Shown here: positions 11,050 through 26,100 of the stretch, piece after piece
Numbering within the stretch: position 1 is the stretch's first letter
How the letters are laid out: every line of letters begins with the position of its first letter
Assembly (NCBI GenBank): GCA_024195265.1
Contig: JAJLRJ010000013.1
Span: 7,545,575 to 7,609,574, forward strand
Direction of reading: 5' to 3'
DNA length: 64,000 nucleotides
Source: Dendrophyllia cribrosa
Lineage: Eukaryota; Cnidaria; Anthozoa; Scleractinia; Dendrophylliidae
Made by a program: the position numbers and the translations under genes
The notes under the pieces: generated by a model
Told to the model about the DNA's origin: nothing
Seen by the model: the letters and a program-made list of their open reading frames with translations, nothing else
Database searches by the model: none

Positions 11050-12860
11050 GGAGAATTAGTGTCTACCGCACTTCAGTCACTCATTTTAGACATTTTACTG
11101 TATAACTGAACTCTCTATACGACGAACACCTCTGTAAGACGGACACTTAAAGTTGGTCTCTATCACACTTCACTTCAGTCATTCATTTTATAGCCTACAA
11201 AGCAGGCGTATTTGGGGGGGCGATCGAGTCCTGAGCAAAACCAAAATGACGACCAAACACTAAATTCAGCACTCCTCTACCAAAATAAACCGCATGCACT
11301 GCAAGCTACTCATTTTACTGTAACTGAACTCTCGATAGGACGAAGACGGCTCTAAGATGCATACCTAAAGTTGTTCTCTACCGCACTTCAGTCGCTCATT
11401 TTACTGTAACTGAACTCTCGATAGGACGAACACGGATCTAAGATGGATACCTAATGTTGTTCGTACATCTAAAGTTGTTCTCTACCGCACTTCAGTCACT
11501 CATTTTACTACGACTGAACTTTCTATTGTATGGACACCTCTCTTAGACGTACATCTAAAGTTGGTCTCCACCGCACTCCGATCTCACGCCTACTCACGCC
11601 TATGGAGCAATTTCTCGCGTCTGACTTACAGATATGAGCTATCAGCCTTAACTGATCGCATGATCCAATTAAAAATATAGTTACGTTCATGAAAATATGG
11701 CACTTTTTTGTAGGTTTCTATCGTTCTGAACATTACAATTACAGAGGTCTGAGGTCCATTTGAACTTCCGAATTCTTCGGAACATCTTGGGAAAACATCG
11801 GACATCTTCGGAAGAGATCGGGTTCTCTTCAGATTTGGCACTGGTTCTCCCACGAAAAAATTCTCACGCCTATCACTCGGAAAAAGTTGGCAGGAATATA
11901 ACTGAACTTTTGATAAGACGAACACGGCTCTCAGATGGATACCTAAAGTTGGTCTCTAGTACTGCTTCAGTCGCTCATTTTTCTGCGACTGAACTCTCTA
12001 TAAGATGGACACCTCTCTTAAGGTGGGCAGACGCGAGGGGTCATGTAGCAGGGACATGTCGCAGCGACTGTAGAGCAGCGACAAAAATTTGTGTAGTACA
12101 CACTGAGGGACATGTAGCAGGGACGTGTAGCGGGAACATGTAGCACGGACAAAATCATAGCGTTTGCACACACATGAAAATGTTGCGGGGACATGTCACA
12201 GGGACATGTTGCAGCGACACTTCCCCTCGTGTGAAGTGATGCTATCATAATTGTGCAACACCACCAATTTTGGGGACATTTTGTCCCCGCGACGTGTACC
12301 ATGAAGTTCAACAAGTGAACTCCGTGCGACATGTCGCACTCTAAGACGATATGTCGCACTCTAGTGCGACGGAGACTGATAGGTTAGCTGTAATCGGGGG
12401 AGGTGGGGTCTTTTAAGCGACAGTTTACGGTAGCTGCTCAAAAACTGTGGTCGCTCTCTAAGACGTACATCTGAAGTTGACCTCTACCGCACTTCAGTCA
12501 CTCATTTTACTGCAACAGAATTCTCTATAAGATGGACACCCCTCTAAGACGGACACCTAAAGTTGGTCTTTACCGCACTTCAGTCACTCATTTTACTGCA
12601 ACAAAACTCTCTACAAGACGGTCACCCCTCTAAGACAGACACCTAAAGAGTTGGTCTCAGCTACCGCACTTCAGTCACTCATTTTACTGCAATAGAACTC
12701 TCTACAAGACGGTCACCTCTCTAAGACAGACACCCGCTAAAGGGTTGGTCTCTACCGCACTTCAGTCACTCATTTTACTGCAACAGAACTCTCTACAAGA
12801 CGGTCACCTCTCTAAGACAGGCACCTAAAGAGTTGGTCTCTACCGCACTTCAGTCACTCA
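11050..12860. repeat. Tandem repeat, unit about 85-100 bp
   Basis: Recurring words: CTACCGCACTTCAGTCACTC, ATTTTACTGCAAC, GAACTCTCTATAAGACGG, ACACCTAAAGTTGGTCTC. At least ten degenerate units, best ordered in 12450-12860. An unrelated palindromic element (12010-12370, GGGACATGTAGCAG words) interrupts it. No gene seen. Confidence 0.7.
12010..12370. mobile_element. Inverted-repeat element, GGGACATGTAGCAG words
   Basis: The left has GAGGGGTCATGTAGCAGGGA; the right has GCAGCGACACTTCCCCTCG and repeated CGACATGTCGCAC. Its multiple short, mutually complementary repeats interrupt the 11050-12860 array. Confidence 0.45.
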
Positions 12861-14080
12861 TTTAACCCGCTACCCACTCCTCTCACCTCTTCTACTCCAC
12901 TGACTATTCTTTGTTATTACATTCTTTGTTATTTTTTCCTGGAGGGAAGGAGTGGGAACATTCTGCGCATAACAATCACTAATCGAAAACCGCTATCCCT
13001 TTCCCCACCCCACCCTACCAGAAACCGAGTAATCGGCTCCTGACCCCACTCAATATATTAATTGTTAATTTTTTTTACAGCGTGTATCATTCAATAACTT
13101 GAGAGCCTGGAACAGTAAACCAAGGAGCCGTTATGCTAGTATCTTCCTTCAGTATAGCCTTGACCCTGAGGAAGGCTAATTTTGTTGGCCGAAATATTGG
13201 CCGCTTCTGAGACTGCTACAACTAGCTGTCCCCGTAGGTCAATCGAGCGGACGAGCTAGCGAGCGATAGAACCGAGGGGAAACTGCGCTTTTTACTATCC
13301 AGAAAGGGGCTTCTAACAGTCTATTGGCCGCTAAACGACGCGTAAGATCTCATCTTTGAAAACGTTGGAAAACGTGAGGGAAATTTCCTGGAGTTGAATA
13401 TTAAAACCTTGAAACACACCTCCATCCCCTTTAGATAAAGAGGATATATATATATTTTTTATCCCTTTTATATAACACAAACAGTTTGCCATTGTGAAAA
13501 ACGCCGACGGATTCGCGGCAGACACGTACGGCTGATAAAAAGAGTCCGGGCAACGCCCTAGCCAAACGGTGGTCGCGGGTCGTGTGTGTGGGACTATTGC
13601 CTTTTGTTTACCGTTCTTTTATTAAACCTGCAGGGCAATAATTATATGTAGGAATGGAGTTAATGAAATAATCATAACAAAAAATTAATTTTCAATAAAA
13701 TGTTTCGTGGTGTTTAGGGTTAGTATCGAAATTCTTTGAAAACCCTTAATTACCTCAATTATTCGCCGTCAGGAAATTGGTCAACAACTTGCCGATCGTA
13801 CGTCACGTCGGAGTTCCGTATGATGTCCCGAAAAAAGAATGTGGCAAAACTATTCCGCTTTCTAAAGAACTGATTGCTTAAAATCTGACGCCCGCAGGGT
13901 ATGAAATAATAACGTCTATCTTATCTCTGATTGGCTGATGGTTAATTGAAGGTTTATTTTCGTGTTCATGCAATAAATGTGGCGGGCTTCATTCCGGCCC
14001 GGTCACTGCGATTATTAAATTTCAGACGTCGATCTTCGAGTTCGCTTTGTGGGAGAACTGTTCGCTGTTTTTGCTCTAAA
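12861..14080. other. Upstream region of WLS, no gene seen
   Basis: No exon is supported. AGGAAGGCTAATTTTGTTGG at about 13160 resembles the retroelement-associated hairpin seen at 4760. The WLS promoter should lie near 13900-14080; no TATA box stands out. Confidence 0.35.
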
Positions 14081-14183
14081 ATGGCCGTGATTTTGGAGAC
14101 TCTGAGTCTAAGAAGTCTTTTAGCGTTTGCATTCCTCTTGCTCTGCATTTTGATTACATTTTTCGTCACCGGTGGAAAGATAG
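14081..14183 (+). CDS. WLS: WLS exon 1 (signal/first membrane helix)
   Basis: Starts AAAATGG. Encodes MAVILETLSL then a hydrophobic helix ending FFVTGGKI. Donor GTAGGT at 14184. Leaves one base (G) for the next codon. The frame is open upstream to 13946, but no homologue supports using it. Confidence 0.93.
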
Positions 14184-17100
14184 GTAGGTGTGAAGTCAAT
14201 ATTTCATGTGAAAATATGTGGCTGCATGAAGCGATATTCTGTATGCCATCTGTTCCCCCGTTATTATTACATTCTACCAGGATGTTTTGACAAAATAACT
14301 TGGCTCGAACGACTATTGTTTGAGCAATACCCCGAGAACTTGTTGTCTTTGTGAAATATTAAAAGGACAGGGTTTTAAAGTGAACAGTGCAGTTCTATAA
14401 ATGACATAACAGTGCATCGATTTGAATTGCTTGACTCACTGCTTGACTGGTCGAGTCGAACACAAGTTCTAATTAACTAAACCTGGTTTGAATATACACA
14501 AGTACTCGACAAACAGCACAATAGTTTTTTTTTATGCGGCAAGAACATATCAAACCTGAGCTTGATAAATCCGTTACACCTCAAAACGCATGTTTATTAA
14601 ATTTTCATGCAAGGGACTCGATTTCTTATGATTGTTTGACCCTGCTGAATCTATTGATCTAAATTTGGTGATATAAATACTTTTCATCGTCGCATTGCAA
14701 TATATGCTGTAAATATGAACGCTTTATGAATATTCGAATGGATCAATTTATTGGTTCAATACGCGATAAAATAAAATCATACTTCGCAAATGATCCGTAA
14801 ATTGCAAATTGCTTCGGTTTTGATTAGTAATATGTCGCAGTAATCGTAATTAGCGCTGAATGAAATGACTGAATTGTTTTGATCACAATAATGCGACCTC
14901 TCGATTTTTAATAGTTATTAAAATGGAGGGCATTCATGCAAGCTCGCCTTTTGCAGTCTGTGGATTTAGTTGATTTCTTCTCAGGATCCCAAAGTTAGCA
15001 GCGCCCATATGTCCTCTTTAATATGTGGTTGCTCATGCATTTCCCGTGAGGAAACAAAAATAGATCCCGATTCCAGGTTAGAATTCTGAACGCTCAATCA
15101 CAATATGTACATGTATGCCTATGATATGATGCAGGTATAAAAGCAAAGTAAGATGAGCCACAAAGTAATGATTACGAGTGTTCAAAAATCTACATAATGA
15201 CAATGACTTAGTGTATTCTGTCTTGGGATGAAAATACTATTTACATCATTAACTTTATACCTTATTCGTACTAATTTTCTTGGGAACTTAATTTTGCGAA
15301 AAATGGAACAGGCACATTTCACAGGACTTAAATTTTGCAATTGGGCAAAAAATATGTTAAAAGGAACTAAATTTTGTTAATTTTCCCCTTTGTTGGCCGG
15401 TTTTGAATTTCACGATTTTTTGAAAATTGGGAAAATTAAGTCCTGCAAAGATAAGTACAAATAAGTTACACCCATATTAATATAATCATGAATGTTATAC
15501 ACCGTTGTGTATTTGTGGGTACCAGCGACATAATACTGGCACAGATGCCAACGTCTGGAGATTGAAAATAGGGAGTTGTTTCTGAGTGTGAAATTTTTTC
15601 GTGCCAAAGGTGTGAATCGAGCGACACCTTGGTTTTCCCTTCTAAAAGTGCCTTTTTTTGCATTCCTGAGATCCGAAAATACGTTTGTGAAGTTAAGATA
15701 TGATGAAAGACCTTTTTTTTTTTGGATTTTGGGAAAATTTGGGTTAAAATCTTAGCCTATTGTAGAGAAAAGTTCCAAAGTTGCTTTTATCCGGGAGATT
15801 TGGTGACCCGTACGGGAGACCGGGAGATTCGTTCCGTATTAGGGAGACTCCCGGATAATCCGGGAAAGTTGGCATAACTGTACTGGGAGTGGGAGTAACA
15901 ACAGTTGCATCAGATATGCTGGGGAATTTGTTTTAAGGCGGATCTTCTTTAAATGGATATGCTTGGGATAGTGTTCATGCCTGGAGAAAATTATCCTTGG
16001 AGAGGAATCTGTTTATGTGAAGTGCAAAATGTATAGTTTTTGTTTGTGTTTGAAACCAAAACTCAGTGTCATGGCTAGCCTGCATGGCTGGTTTTTTTTT
16101 TGCGTGCAATACTAAATTTGCGAGCGGCGAAGGCGCGAGTTTCGAGCGCGTGATGCTGAATTTGCGAGGCGAAGCCGTGAGAAACTCGTGGCTTGACCGC
16201 TCGCGAATTCAGCATCGCGCGCAAAAAACGCCAGCTATGCAGGCTATGTCATGGCTTACTAGAAGTGTCTGCACACAGTAGCTGTGGACTGTTCTGGTTG
16301 AATGCATTACCAGGGTCGAAAGAACAGGGCACAGAAGTCTACGGGAGTCACAAAAAGAAACCTGGGAAGGAACTCGGATTACTCTATCACAGGGATGTAG
16401 CTAAGAGCCAGCTACCAGCTAATTTCACCAGCTGAAAGAGAACTTATCGCTGGCTGAAATTTCACTAGAAAACAAAGACTTGGAGTGATTTTGAAGGTGC
16501 ACAAGCCAGAAAAACCGGCTGAGCTTGTGAATGAGCCTGGTCAGTTTTTTCTTAGCTACACCCCTGTCTATCTGTATATGTTTTTGGTGTGTTGTGCCAC
16601 TGGGACTCTGAAACCCTTACCTGTACCAGACCAATGACTTTTTTTAAGTAGGCAATATCCCTTAAAAAAGGGGGGGGGGGGGGGGGGGGAGGGTGGGGCT
16701 GCTCTGTACATTTTTGGGTGGTGTTGTGCCACTGGGACTCAGAAACCCTGACCCTATGCCAGACCAATGACTTTTTTAAGGTAGGCAATATCCCTGGAAA
16801 AAAGGGGGGTGCTCTGTACATTTTTGGGTGGGGGTGTGCTGCTGGGACTCGGAAACCCTTACCCTATACTAGACCATGTTAAGCTGGATTTTGCAACTCT
16901 ATTCTAAACTAGACTGATACCATATTTCCAATGATAGGTGCTTTGTACATTGAAATTACTATGGATTCATATGATTCAAAGTTAAGACCCCTGTGGTCTG
17001 ATCAACCTCCTATAAGTGACCACTTTGTTTTTGCTGTAGTGCAATTTTGTCCTTGGTGCAAATTAATATTTTATTTTCCTTTGTTTTGGGGTATGGTAAT

Positions 17101-20100
17101 GTATGATAAATTATGATAATGAGTTTTAAACAAAGGAAAATAAAATTTGCACCAAGGATAAAATTGCACCAAAACATACCTGCCAACTTTTTCTGAGTGA
17201 TAGGCATGAGAATGTTTTCGTGCCAGTGCCAGGATTTCCAAAGGTTACCCGACCAAATCCGAAGAGAGCCCGATCTATTCTGAAGATGTTCCGAAGAATT
17301 TGGAAGTTTCCATGGACCTCAGACCTCCATTTAATAACATCCAGTTGTAATATTGTAATGTTCAGAATGATAAAAACCTACAAAAAAGTGCCATATTTTC
17401 ATGAACATTTTTTTTATTGGATCATGCGATCAGTTAAGGCTGATAGCTCAAATCTGTAAGTCAGGCCTAAGAAATTGTTCCATAGGGGCGAGTAGGCGTG
17501 AGATTGGAGTTTTGGACTCACAGGCGTGAGACTTGGCAGGTACAACCTTGGCTTTTCATTTTGGGTGGTCGCTTATAGGAGGTGCAACTGTATTACAGTC
17601 AAACCACTATTAAGCGGTCACTCTCAGGGAATAGCCAACCCTGGGGGGTGGGGGGGGGGGGGAGTACTTGACGAATATTTGGGTATAGGGATGCCGCTGA
17701 GCGTCTGAGACCCTGACCCTGTTTAGGACACAAAAATAGATGAAAATACCTACCCTGTGTAGGGCAACACCCACTATTTCAGGACCCTGTCTAGGACAAA
17801 GGGAAAAAATATACACTCTGTTGTGTTACGCCAGACACACGGCTTGTGCTCTTTAAAAAAATGGTAGATGCATCCTATGAAAAAAACCCGACTCCGCCTT
17901 CACATGAATATGCTAATCACGACAAGGGAAGTCACCACAAGCACTCAGTTAACTGAAACCATACCCTGTTTAGGACAGATTCAGACCCTGTTTAGGACAC
18001 TCACGTTAAATTAAATACCCTGTTCAAGACAAAAATGCCAAAAACCATACCCTGTCCAGCGGCACGTCCCCGTATAGGTCATATAAGGGAGTACCCCCCC
18101 CTCCCCAGGTAGCCAACTGACTGCTTAATAGAGGTGACCACTGAAAAGAGGTCAAGTTTACAGTACATATGAGGAGCGATTAAATTCCGGAATTTGTTAA
18201 AGGAAACCTCCAATGTTATAACAATTTGACGTTAAATTGTTGGAAATAACGTCTAAATTTAATTTTATATAAAAAAAACAAGTACAAATATAATTTTAGT
18301 GTATAATAAAAATGGATACGAAAGTCGTCTATTTTCGCTTTTAAATTTCCCGCGCACCGCCATTTTGAATATTTATGACGTGTTACGGTTGCCTGATTGT
18401 TGCATTCAAAAGAACATCGACTCTTAACAATAGCGGCAACTGTAACACGTCATAAATATTCAAAATGGTGGCAAGCAGGAAATTTAAAAGCAAAAATAGG
18501 CAAAATTGATATCCATTTTTTTGTGCACTGAACAAGTATTTCCATTTGTTATCAAAATAATCGAAATTTCGACTTTATTTCCAACACTTAAACGTCAATT
18601 TGTTATGACAATGGAGGTTCCTTTTAAGTGACCGCTTAATAGAGGGTGACTGCTTAATAGAGGGCCGCTTAGTAGAGGTTTTACTGTTTCTTTTTCAGCT
18701 CCAGCTCCAACTACTGCTACATCACACACGGCAAATATTTGTGTAGGAAACCTGTCCAGCCTGGATGCGTTTTATGATCCAGCAACGTGTTACAGACTCA
18801 GTAGTATAAAGGAAGCTGAGCCAAGGCATATCAAAGCTGATCAAATTGTCTTTGCGATTCGGTTTCCTCATCCTGGTCTATCTATGTCAAGATGGTTTCA
18901 GTTTATTTCTTCTTCAATTAGATTGGACATTGAATACAATAACTGGCATAAGTATGAAAAGAAAGGTCAGTGTGAAACATCAACTCATAAAGCTAAGATC
19001 TACAGGTCTTACATGTACAGCTGTATAAGCCATTTTATTTCACTCCCAGAGGGGTAGGGACAAAACGTGGGGTAGTACCCATGGCCTAGGCCATGGGGTA
19101 GGCCATGGCCTACCAGTGGTTAATTTCTTTAAAAAAAATCCTTAAAATATTTAATAAATAATTCCTCTTGAATACCGTAAAATCTCTGTTGAGTTACAGC
19201 CTTGTACCACTTCGTACTCCTTAAAGACAGAGAGTTTGTATTAAACGGAGGGGTAGACTATTAAAAGGGTAGGGGTAGGCCATGGCCTACCAGTGGTTTT
19301 TAAAAAAAAATACTTAACGCTAAATAAATAATTCCTCTTCAAAATCGTAAAATCTGTGTTGATTTCCAGCTTGGTACCACTTCGTACAACTTAAAGACAG
19401 GGAGTTTGTATAAAACAGAGGGGTAAACTATTAAAAGGTGCGTGTGTTTTCTTTTGGGGGGAAAATCCAAATCTTGATTCTTGAAAACAAAAACAGTGAC
19501 CAGTCAGATTTTTTACTAAAATCCTAAGTGATAATACATCCAGAAAATCTAAATCAGAGGGTAATGGCTACTTCAGATAACATGTTAATCTTGATTACTC
19601 ATGTTGGGGAAAGGATTCAAAACAAAGTACTACTACTATTTTAGTGAAAAATCCATTTTTTGCACCTTTTACAATGTAATAGTCTACCCCGCAATTTAAT
19701 ACAAACTAGGGCTCGAGACTTACTGTAGCCAACTGGCCAAAGTCAAGTTAAAATTCAGTTTAGGCTACCAGATTTTAGCTTTCACCAGCCATTTTGGTTA
19801 GTGAAAATGGTAATGTACCAGATGGAAATGAAACTGGAAATTATTACCGATAAATCACAATCTAAGTAAATTGAGAGAAACAGAAACTAAAACATAGACT
19901 GTAAACAGCATCATACACTGTATTATGTAATGCCATAAAGAACCATTTTCCTTTTCTGTTACGAAAAGCAACGAAGGAAAGAATAATCAAACTTCTTTAT
20001 TTGCCCTGTTGATTTATCATGCGTGAAATCAAGCAGAACTTGAAAAAAGAAAAACAATAGCAGTACTTAATGTTTTGGAGATTTTTTTCTTAACTATTTT

Positions 20101-23100
20101 GGCTCCTTTAATTATTTAATTGTCGTTGTAACTCCCCTCCCCCCCCCCCCCCCCCCCCTACCACCCTCCGTACAAGTCTGGATAGTGAAAAATTAATTTT
20201 TTTTGGGTAGTGAAATCGAACCTGTCACTGGCCACTAGGCAAGTAAGCTAAAAAGTTAGTCTCGAGCCCTGCAAACTCTCTGTCTGTAAGTTGTATTGAG
20301 TGGTACAAGCTGGAACTCAACACCATGGAGATTTTACGGTATTCGAGAGGAATTATTTATTTAGTTTTTAGGATTTTTTAAAGAAATTAAGCACTGGTAG
20401 GGGTCTGGTAGGCCATGGCCTACCCCATGGTTTGTCCCTACCCCTCCCAGAGTTAATTAATGAGATATGTATGGGCCAGTGCTCGACCTTAACTTTTTGG
20501 CTTACTAGTCCTTGGGCTAGTGGGGTCTGAAATTCACTAGCCAACAGGCATCATCTGCTCAAATTTTACTAGCCCAAACCCATTTTTTACTAGTCCTGGA
20601 CTGGTGGACTACTGCTAAGGTCGAGCACTGACAGCTGCAGTGTAGTATGTCAACAAAATCCTATGGTGCAACCATTCAAATGAAAATTTGGACTTGCAGT
20701 GTAATATTAAGTAATTTGACTGAGCAGGGCTCGAAATTGCGCCCATATCGGGCACATTTGCGACTAAAATTTTGCTTTTTCGACTAAAATCTGTCTATTA
20801 GTCGCGATTTTGCGATTGTTTTACGGTCTAGTTAATAAAGGAATTATATTCAACAGTCTTGTGTTTTATTTGTAACTGGTAGTTGTATTTTATTCGAAAA
20901 ATCCTGCGAAATTCACGTTGAATGTTATGTGACTTAATTGTTGATTTTATGCGCCATTAATGCGGTTTCCAAGTAGTGTATCATGGGGCACTTTTTCAGA
21001 CTTACTCAGAAATTTCTCGTCTCTCATTTTCAGTTCCGATAGTAGTATTTAGTTTTCTTTTGCGACTAAAATTTTCGAACTTGCGACTAAATTTTAGGAA
21101 TTACTCGCAAATTGCGATTGAGAATTTTTTTTTAATTTCGAGCCCTGCTGAGTGAAGAACAATTCAGGGAATAATCGGGTGAAGTAGTGCAAAGATAATT
21201 TTAAATTGAAGGGCTCTGGGCAAAAACATCCTAAGTTAATTTCTTTGGAAAATTCTCACTGAAATCTTGCTTTTTTTGGCCTAAAAAAGCACTTGCTTGC
21301 CAAAATTTAATATGACTGGATCATGTAAATAATGACTGAAAGGATTTCAAGCAGGTCAATAAATCTTCTATTTTCAAACAGAATAAAATTTTATCTTGAA
21401 AATATACATATTATGTACATAGGGTGTCCTTAATTATAAGGCCATAAACATTTTCTCAAAGACATGAATTTTTACCCCATACATAAATTTTCCCCCCATA
21501 TTGGATCTGTTTTAAGTTCCTTGACAATAAGTCAGAATGTTTTTATTGATATGATTAAATGTTTAATGTGCACATAATATTGTCTACCAGATGGTGTTTC
21601 ACCCACTTTGCAATTTTACGCACACCTGGGATACAGGAATAAGAAAAGCTCAGGATCTCAGACCTGGGAACTCTTGCACGATGCACATGAAAACAGGTCA
21701 CTTGACTGTGAGTTTATCAAATCAAAGGTAAGAATAATATTAATAAATAAACTAATTTTCATACTATACTGATCAAAACCTTGCATTGGAGTTGTCATAA
21801 ATGTGTGTACTTTTTTCCAAATTATTCAAATGTTTTTTAGCACTCTTGGGTTAAAAGGTTTTTGTATCATTACAGTCTGGAGGTGATGATGGTTACTACA
21901 ACTGTGAGGAGATCCCCTTCTTTGAAATCGGCAGTGTACACTATGAAGAGTATCTGGTTAATATAAGACTCCCAGCAATAAAGACAAATGAGAAAATTGG
22001 ACAAGTGTCTGAAATACACTTTGTGGTAAGTCATAACCAGGTGAAATGCCATTCAATACATACAATATATGTACATTGTATGAAGAGTAATCTAAATGTA
22101 TAATAAAACTTTTTGAGCCATTAGTGACCTACTAGTCAGTACAACATGTAGACATCTCAGTTCAGTAGTCAATCTTAAGTCCTAGAGAGTCAAGAAATCA
22201 GGTGGCTTGGATGACCATGTAGAAAATTGGTGGTCCCATTTCTGATGGAGACATAAAAGAACCACTGAAGATGTACCCTGGCTTTGAAAACCCTCAGTGC
22301 CATACATGTACATTGTTCATGGGTGGGTCGATGGGGGAGATGAGATCAACAATGGATCAATAGCGGCTGCCTGAGGCACCATCATGAGCTGACATAAGTG
22401 TTTGGAAAAGCACCATGTGAAACATGTGATTTTTGTGCTATATAAAGATGTTGTTCATTCATTCATTCAAATTTTGAACGAAAAAATTGTCAATGGTAGG
22501 AAAATCGTCCAAAACTAGGAGTTACAGTAGATAGGAGGAAAAATAGGAATAGCACATAGACTTTCCAAGAGTGTACTGTGTTATAAAAAGTTAATTTCAC
22601 TACACATACAAATATAATTGTTAGTATTTAATGCACTTCATTTTGTAGGAGATTCATCAAAATGGAGGTTTCACCAAGGTCTGGTTTACCATCAAGACCA
22701 TTGTTGGACCTATCAGTATTCTTATACTAATTTGGTTTGCCAAGAAAGTCAAGGGTCTAAGCAGAGACCCTGTTCTACTTGAAAAGTAAGTCAACTGATG
22801 TCAATTGAACATTTCAGTTGCTGTGTTAAGTGATTACTTGCATTCACATTCAATAGCTAGATCAGTTTCCATATACATGTAATTCCTAGGATCACTGTGA
22901 TCACTGAAAAAACGTTTAGTGTAATTCTTTGGAAACACCTGACTCAAAAGTGATTGTGGCAATTGCAGTGATCATTGTGATGTAACAATCACTTAGGCCT
23001 AGGGCAAACGTCGAATCTAAGTCGCGTCAAATTTATTAAAAATAGGTTGGACAAAGAGTCGACTTAATTCCAGAGTGGTAGCAAACGTCGAACCTGCGTT

Positions 23101-26100
23101 GATCCTTTTCACAAGTTGCACTTCATTAAAACTCGGGAATAAGCACGTGGCCCGTGCTATTCACTCGATGCGGGGCTAGTTACTGCTAGGACTTGCTAGC
23201 GAAATGCCGAAATACAGTGTTCGTCGGGCCTTTCAGTTCTTTGGTATTTAATTGCGAAAAATAGAAAGACTCGCATTACATACAGCTCTGAGAACAGTGT
23301 ATCAGAGACGACAGCTATTGCTCAAAGTGAATTGCAAATAGGGAATTCGCATCTCAAGCATTTATATTTCGTGAAATTGCCTTTGTACAGCTCATGCTCG
23401 TCAGCCAGGGGGGAATAGCGTTTGGTAGATGGGGGAGTCGGTATTTTTGTGACGTTTGCGCAGTCCATCACATTTGAATCAATTATTTTGTAATTTACAT
23501 GATTTATGAATTGGGTTCAGCGCGTGTTTAGAACGGCGTTTGCTGAAACGCCGAACCCCTGTCGCATTATCCGACTTGGCAAGTCGAACTTATGCTGAAG
23601 TCGAACCAATTAATTTGAGTCGAACTTAATTGCGGCAAACGTCGCTCTATTCATGCACCTATTTCAAAATTCATAGGTTCGACGAATTAGGTTCGACTAA
23701 GATTCGACGTTTGCCCCAGGCCTTAGATAGACTTCAGGTCTATTTCAGCGATTTTAGCAATTAATTGTTGCAATCATTTGAAAACCATTCTTCGTTGATC
23801 AGTGACGATAGAGATTGTTCCATTACAAAAATCACCTTTGAATGCATTGTGCCTTCCACACTCACTCAAAGATGAAGATTGACAGCATGGTCTACTTCTT
23901 TCATTCTATTAATCAAGTCTTCTTAAACGTTTGATTACTAATTACTATGAAGGAGGCATTTGATGACCCACTCATTCATTGGACTTGATTTACAACTAAT
24001 TACCATGTTTGGTTGGGTTTTGTTGAGCAATAAATTTAATTTAGATAACATTTTTAAAATGACTTTGTTACAGTACAACTGTACATGTAGATGAAATTGT
24101 AGATGAATTCTATTTTCAAAATGTTCCATTAATTTAACCATATACAATGTAGGTTCAGTAATGGTTTCTGTTTGTGCAATGGTGTGTAAAGGAAGACATA
24201 AACCCATGAAAAGTATTGTGATTACAAAATGCATGGAACCATACAGTATGAATGCTCCCTAAGAACAAATACATGTATGCTATAATTTTGAAACAGGCTG
24301 TAAAGTTCCAGTTAATATAACCTTAACTCCTGCTCGACTTTTTTATATACAGGGCACTGTTTGCTTTAGGAGTTGCAACAGCTTTTATGAACTGTAAGTT
24401 TTGTCAATTTTCTTTACTGTTTACTTAGGCATACCCAAATGTTTAAAAATCCATAGGAGGTGCATTGTATTGTTAGCACCAATTTGTAATTGCATATAAG
24501 TAGTTTTGCATAATCTAGCGATGTCCACAGTGAAGAAAGGTTGCACTAAATTCAAGCAAAAGATGTAAATTAATTATCAAGTTACATGTATGCATTTTTC
24601 AAAATTGAAAATTAGACTACCCTTTGTGCTAAAAAGTACATGTAATGATAACTACATGGGAGCAAATGATATGATTTGAAAGAACTAAGCATTGGTGCAG
24701 CATTTTTTTTATGGTATTTTAAGGAAGGAATACCGTAAATTAATATTCAATATTTTCAGTTCCCCTGGAGTGGATGACTCTGTGGGCCGATATGCCCTTC
24801 ATGTTGCTGTTGAGTGACATTCGTCAGGGACTATTCTATGGAATGCTGATGTCATTTTGGATTATCTTTACTGGGGAGCATCTTGTGGTAAGTTTTGATA
24901 TAGAAAAAACTTAAGTACATGAACATGCGCACTGCTTTACCTAATAGCTAGTTTATATAATAGTATTAATTTTGTCTTGCTTTAGTGGATGGTAATATAA
25001 GCTTCAGTGTTTCCCAGGGCCTCCACTGTGGTCATATAAGCCACATGTGGTATACTATCTGATGGCTGATGGCTGGCAATCCTTGCAACACAGCTACACT
25101 GTATGAACCACCCACATCCACTACAAGTTAAAAGCCCAATGAGCATCTTGGTGTCCTGTGGATGGCCATGTTTTGGAGAGTTTTGTCTCTAATATAATAT
25201 AAAACTATTTTTCTTTAGGACCAGCCAGAAAGAAACAAACTAAAGAATTACTGGCGCCCAGTTGGTGCTGTTGGATTTGGATGTCTGTCTTTACTGGTTT
25301 TTGACCTTTGTGAGAGGTACATGACTTTGTATGTTAATTTTTATCTTGTGAATACGCGAAGCATCAACAAGATATATTATACGGAGACAGATATACAAAT
25401 TTTTACTCATTCCATCATCTGTAAACTTTTTTAATTCCCCAGTGTATAATGTGTTAAAAGATGATTGCTGTAGTAAACTTTTTTTAATTCCCCAGTGTAA
25501 TTACGTCATCCAGGCCCTGGTTGTTCAAAAAGTGTATAGCGCTATCCACCGGATAAATCACTATCCAGTGGATAACACAATTGGTTTTGCTAATGCCTAT
25601 AAACTGGATAGTGATTTACATTTGTATCCAGTGGATAGCGCTATCCACCTTTTGAACAACCAGGGCCAGTTGTCTAGACAGTCTTGTTTCACACAATGCA
25701 TATTCATGTCACGCTTAGATGTTTTGGTCATTTAAATCTGTTTTACTCTTCAATTCTTTGACTTCAAACTCAGTATGGAAAATTAAAACTGATCTTTGGA
25801 CTCAACTTTCCGTTGTTTCATATTCACAAGATGGTTCTTAGAGCCCTTGGATTATTGAGTTTCTGTAAGTAAAGGATTGTTTCCATGATGGTCAACAACT
25901 GTAAACAATACTGGCTGAAAGCTTTGCAAATTGCCCAGTAACTATTGCTGGCATTTATATGACAAACAGCGCTTAGCAGTTGAACAATGATTATGTGATT
26001 TCCATATAAAGGCCAATGATTAAAAACAATTGATACATTGGCTTTTAAATAGCTTGTTGTACCACTTGGGTATTGCTGGTTAAACTGCGCTCTTCACCAC

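Noticed and set aside
13946..14080. In-frame upstream extension of WLS exon 1
   Set aside because: Adds 45 basic residues before the hydrophobic helix. The family starts just before the helix, and ATG 14081 has better context.
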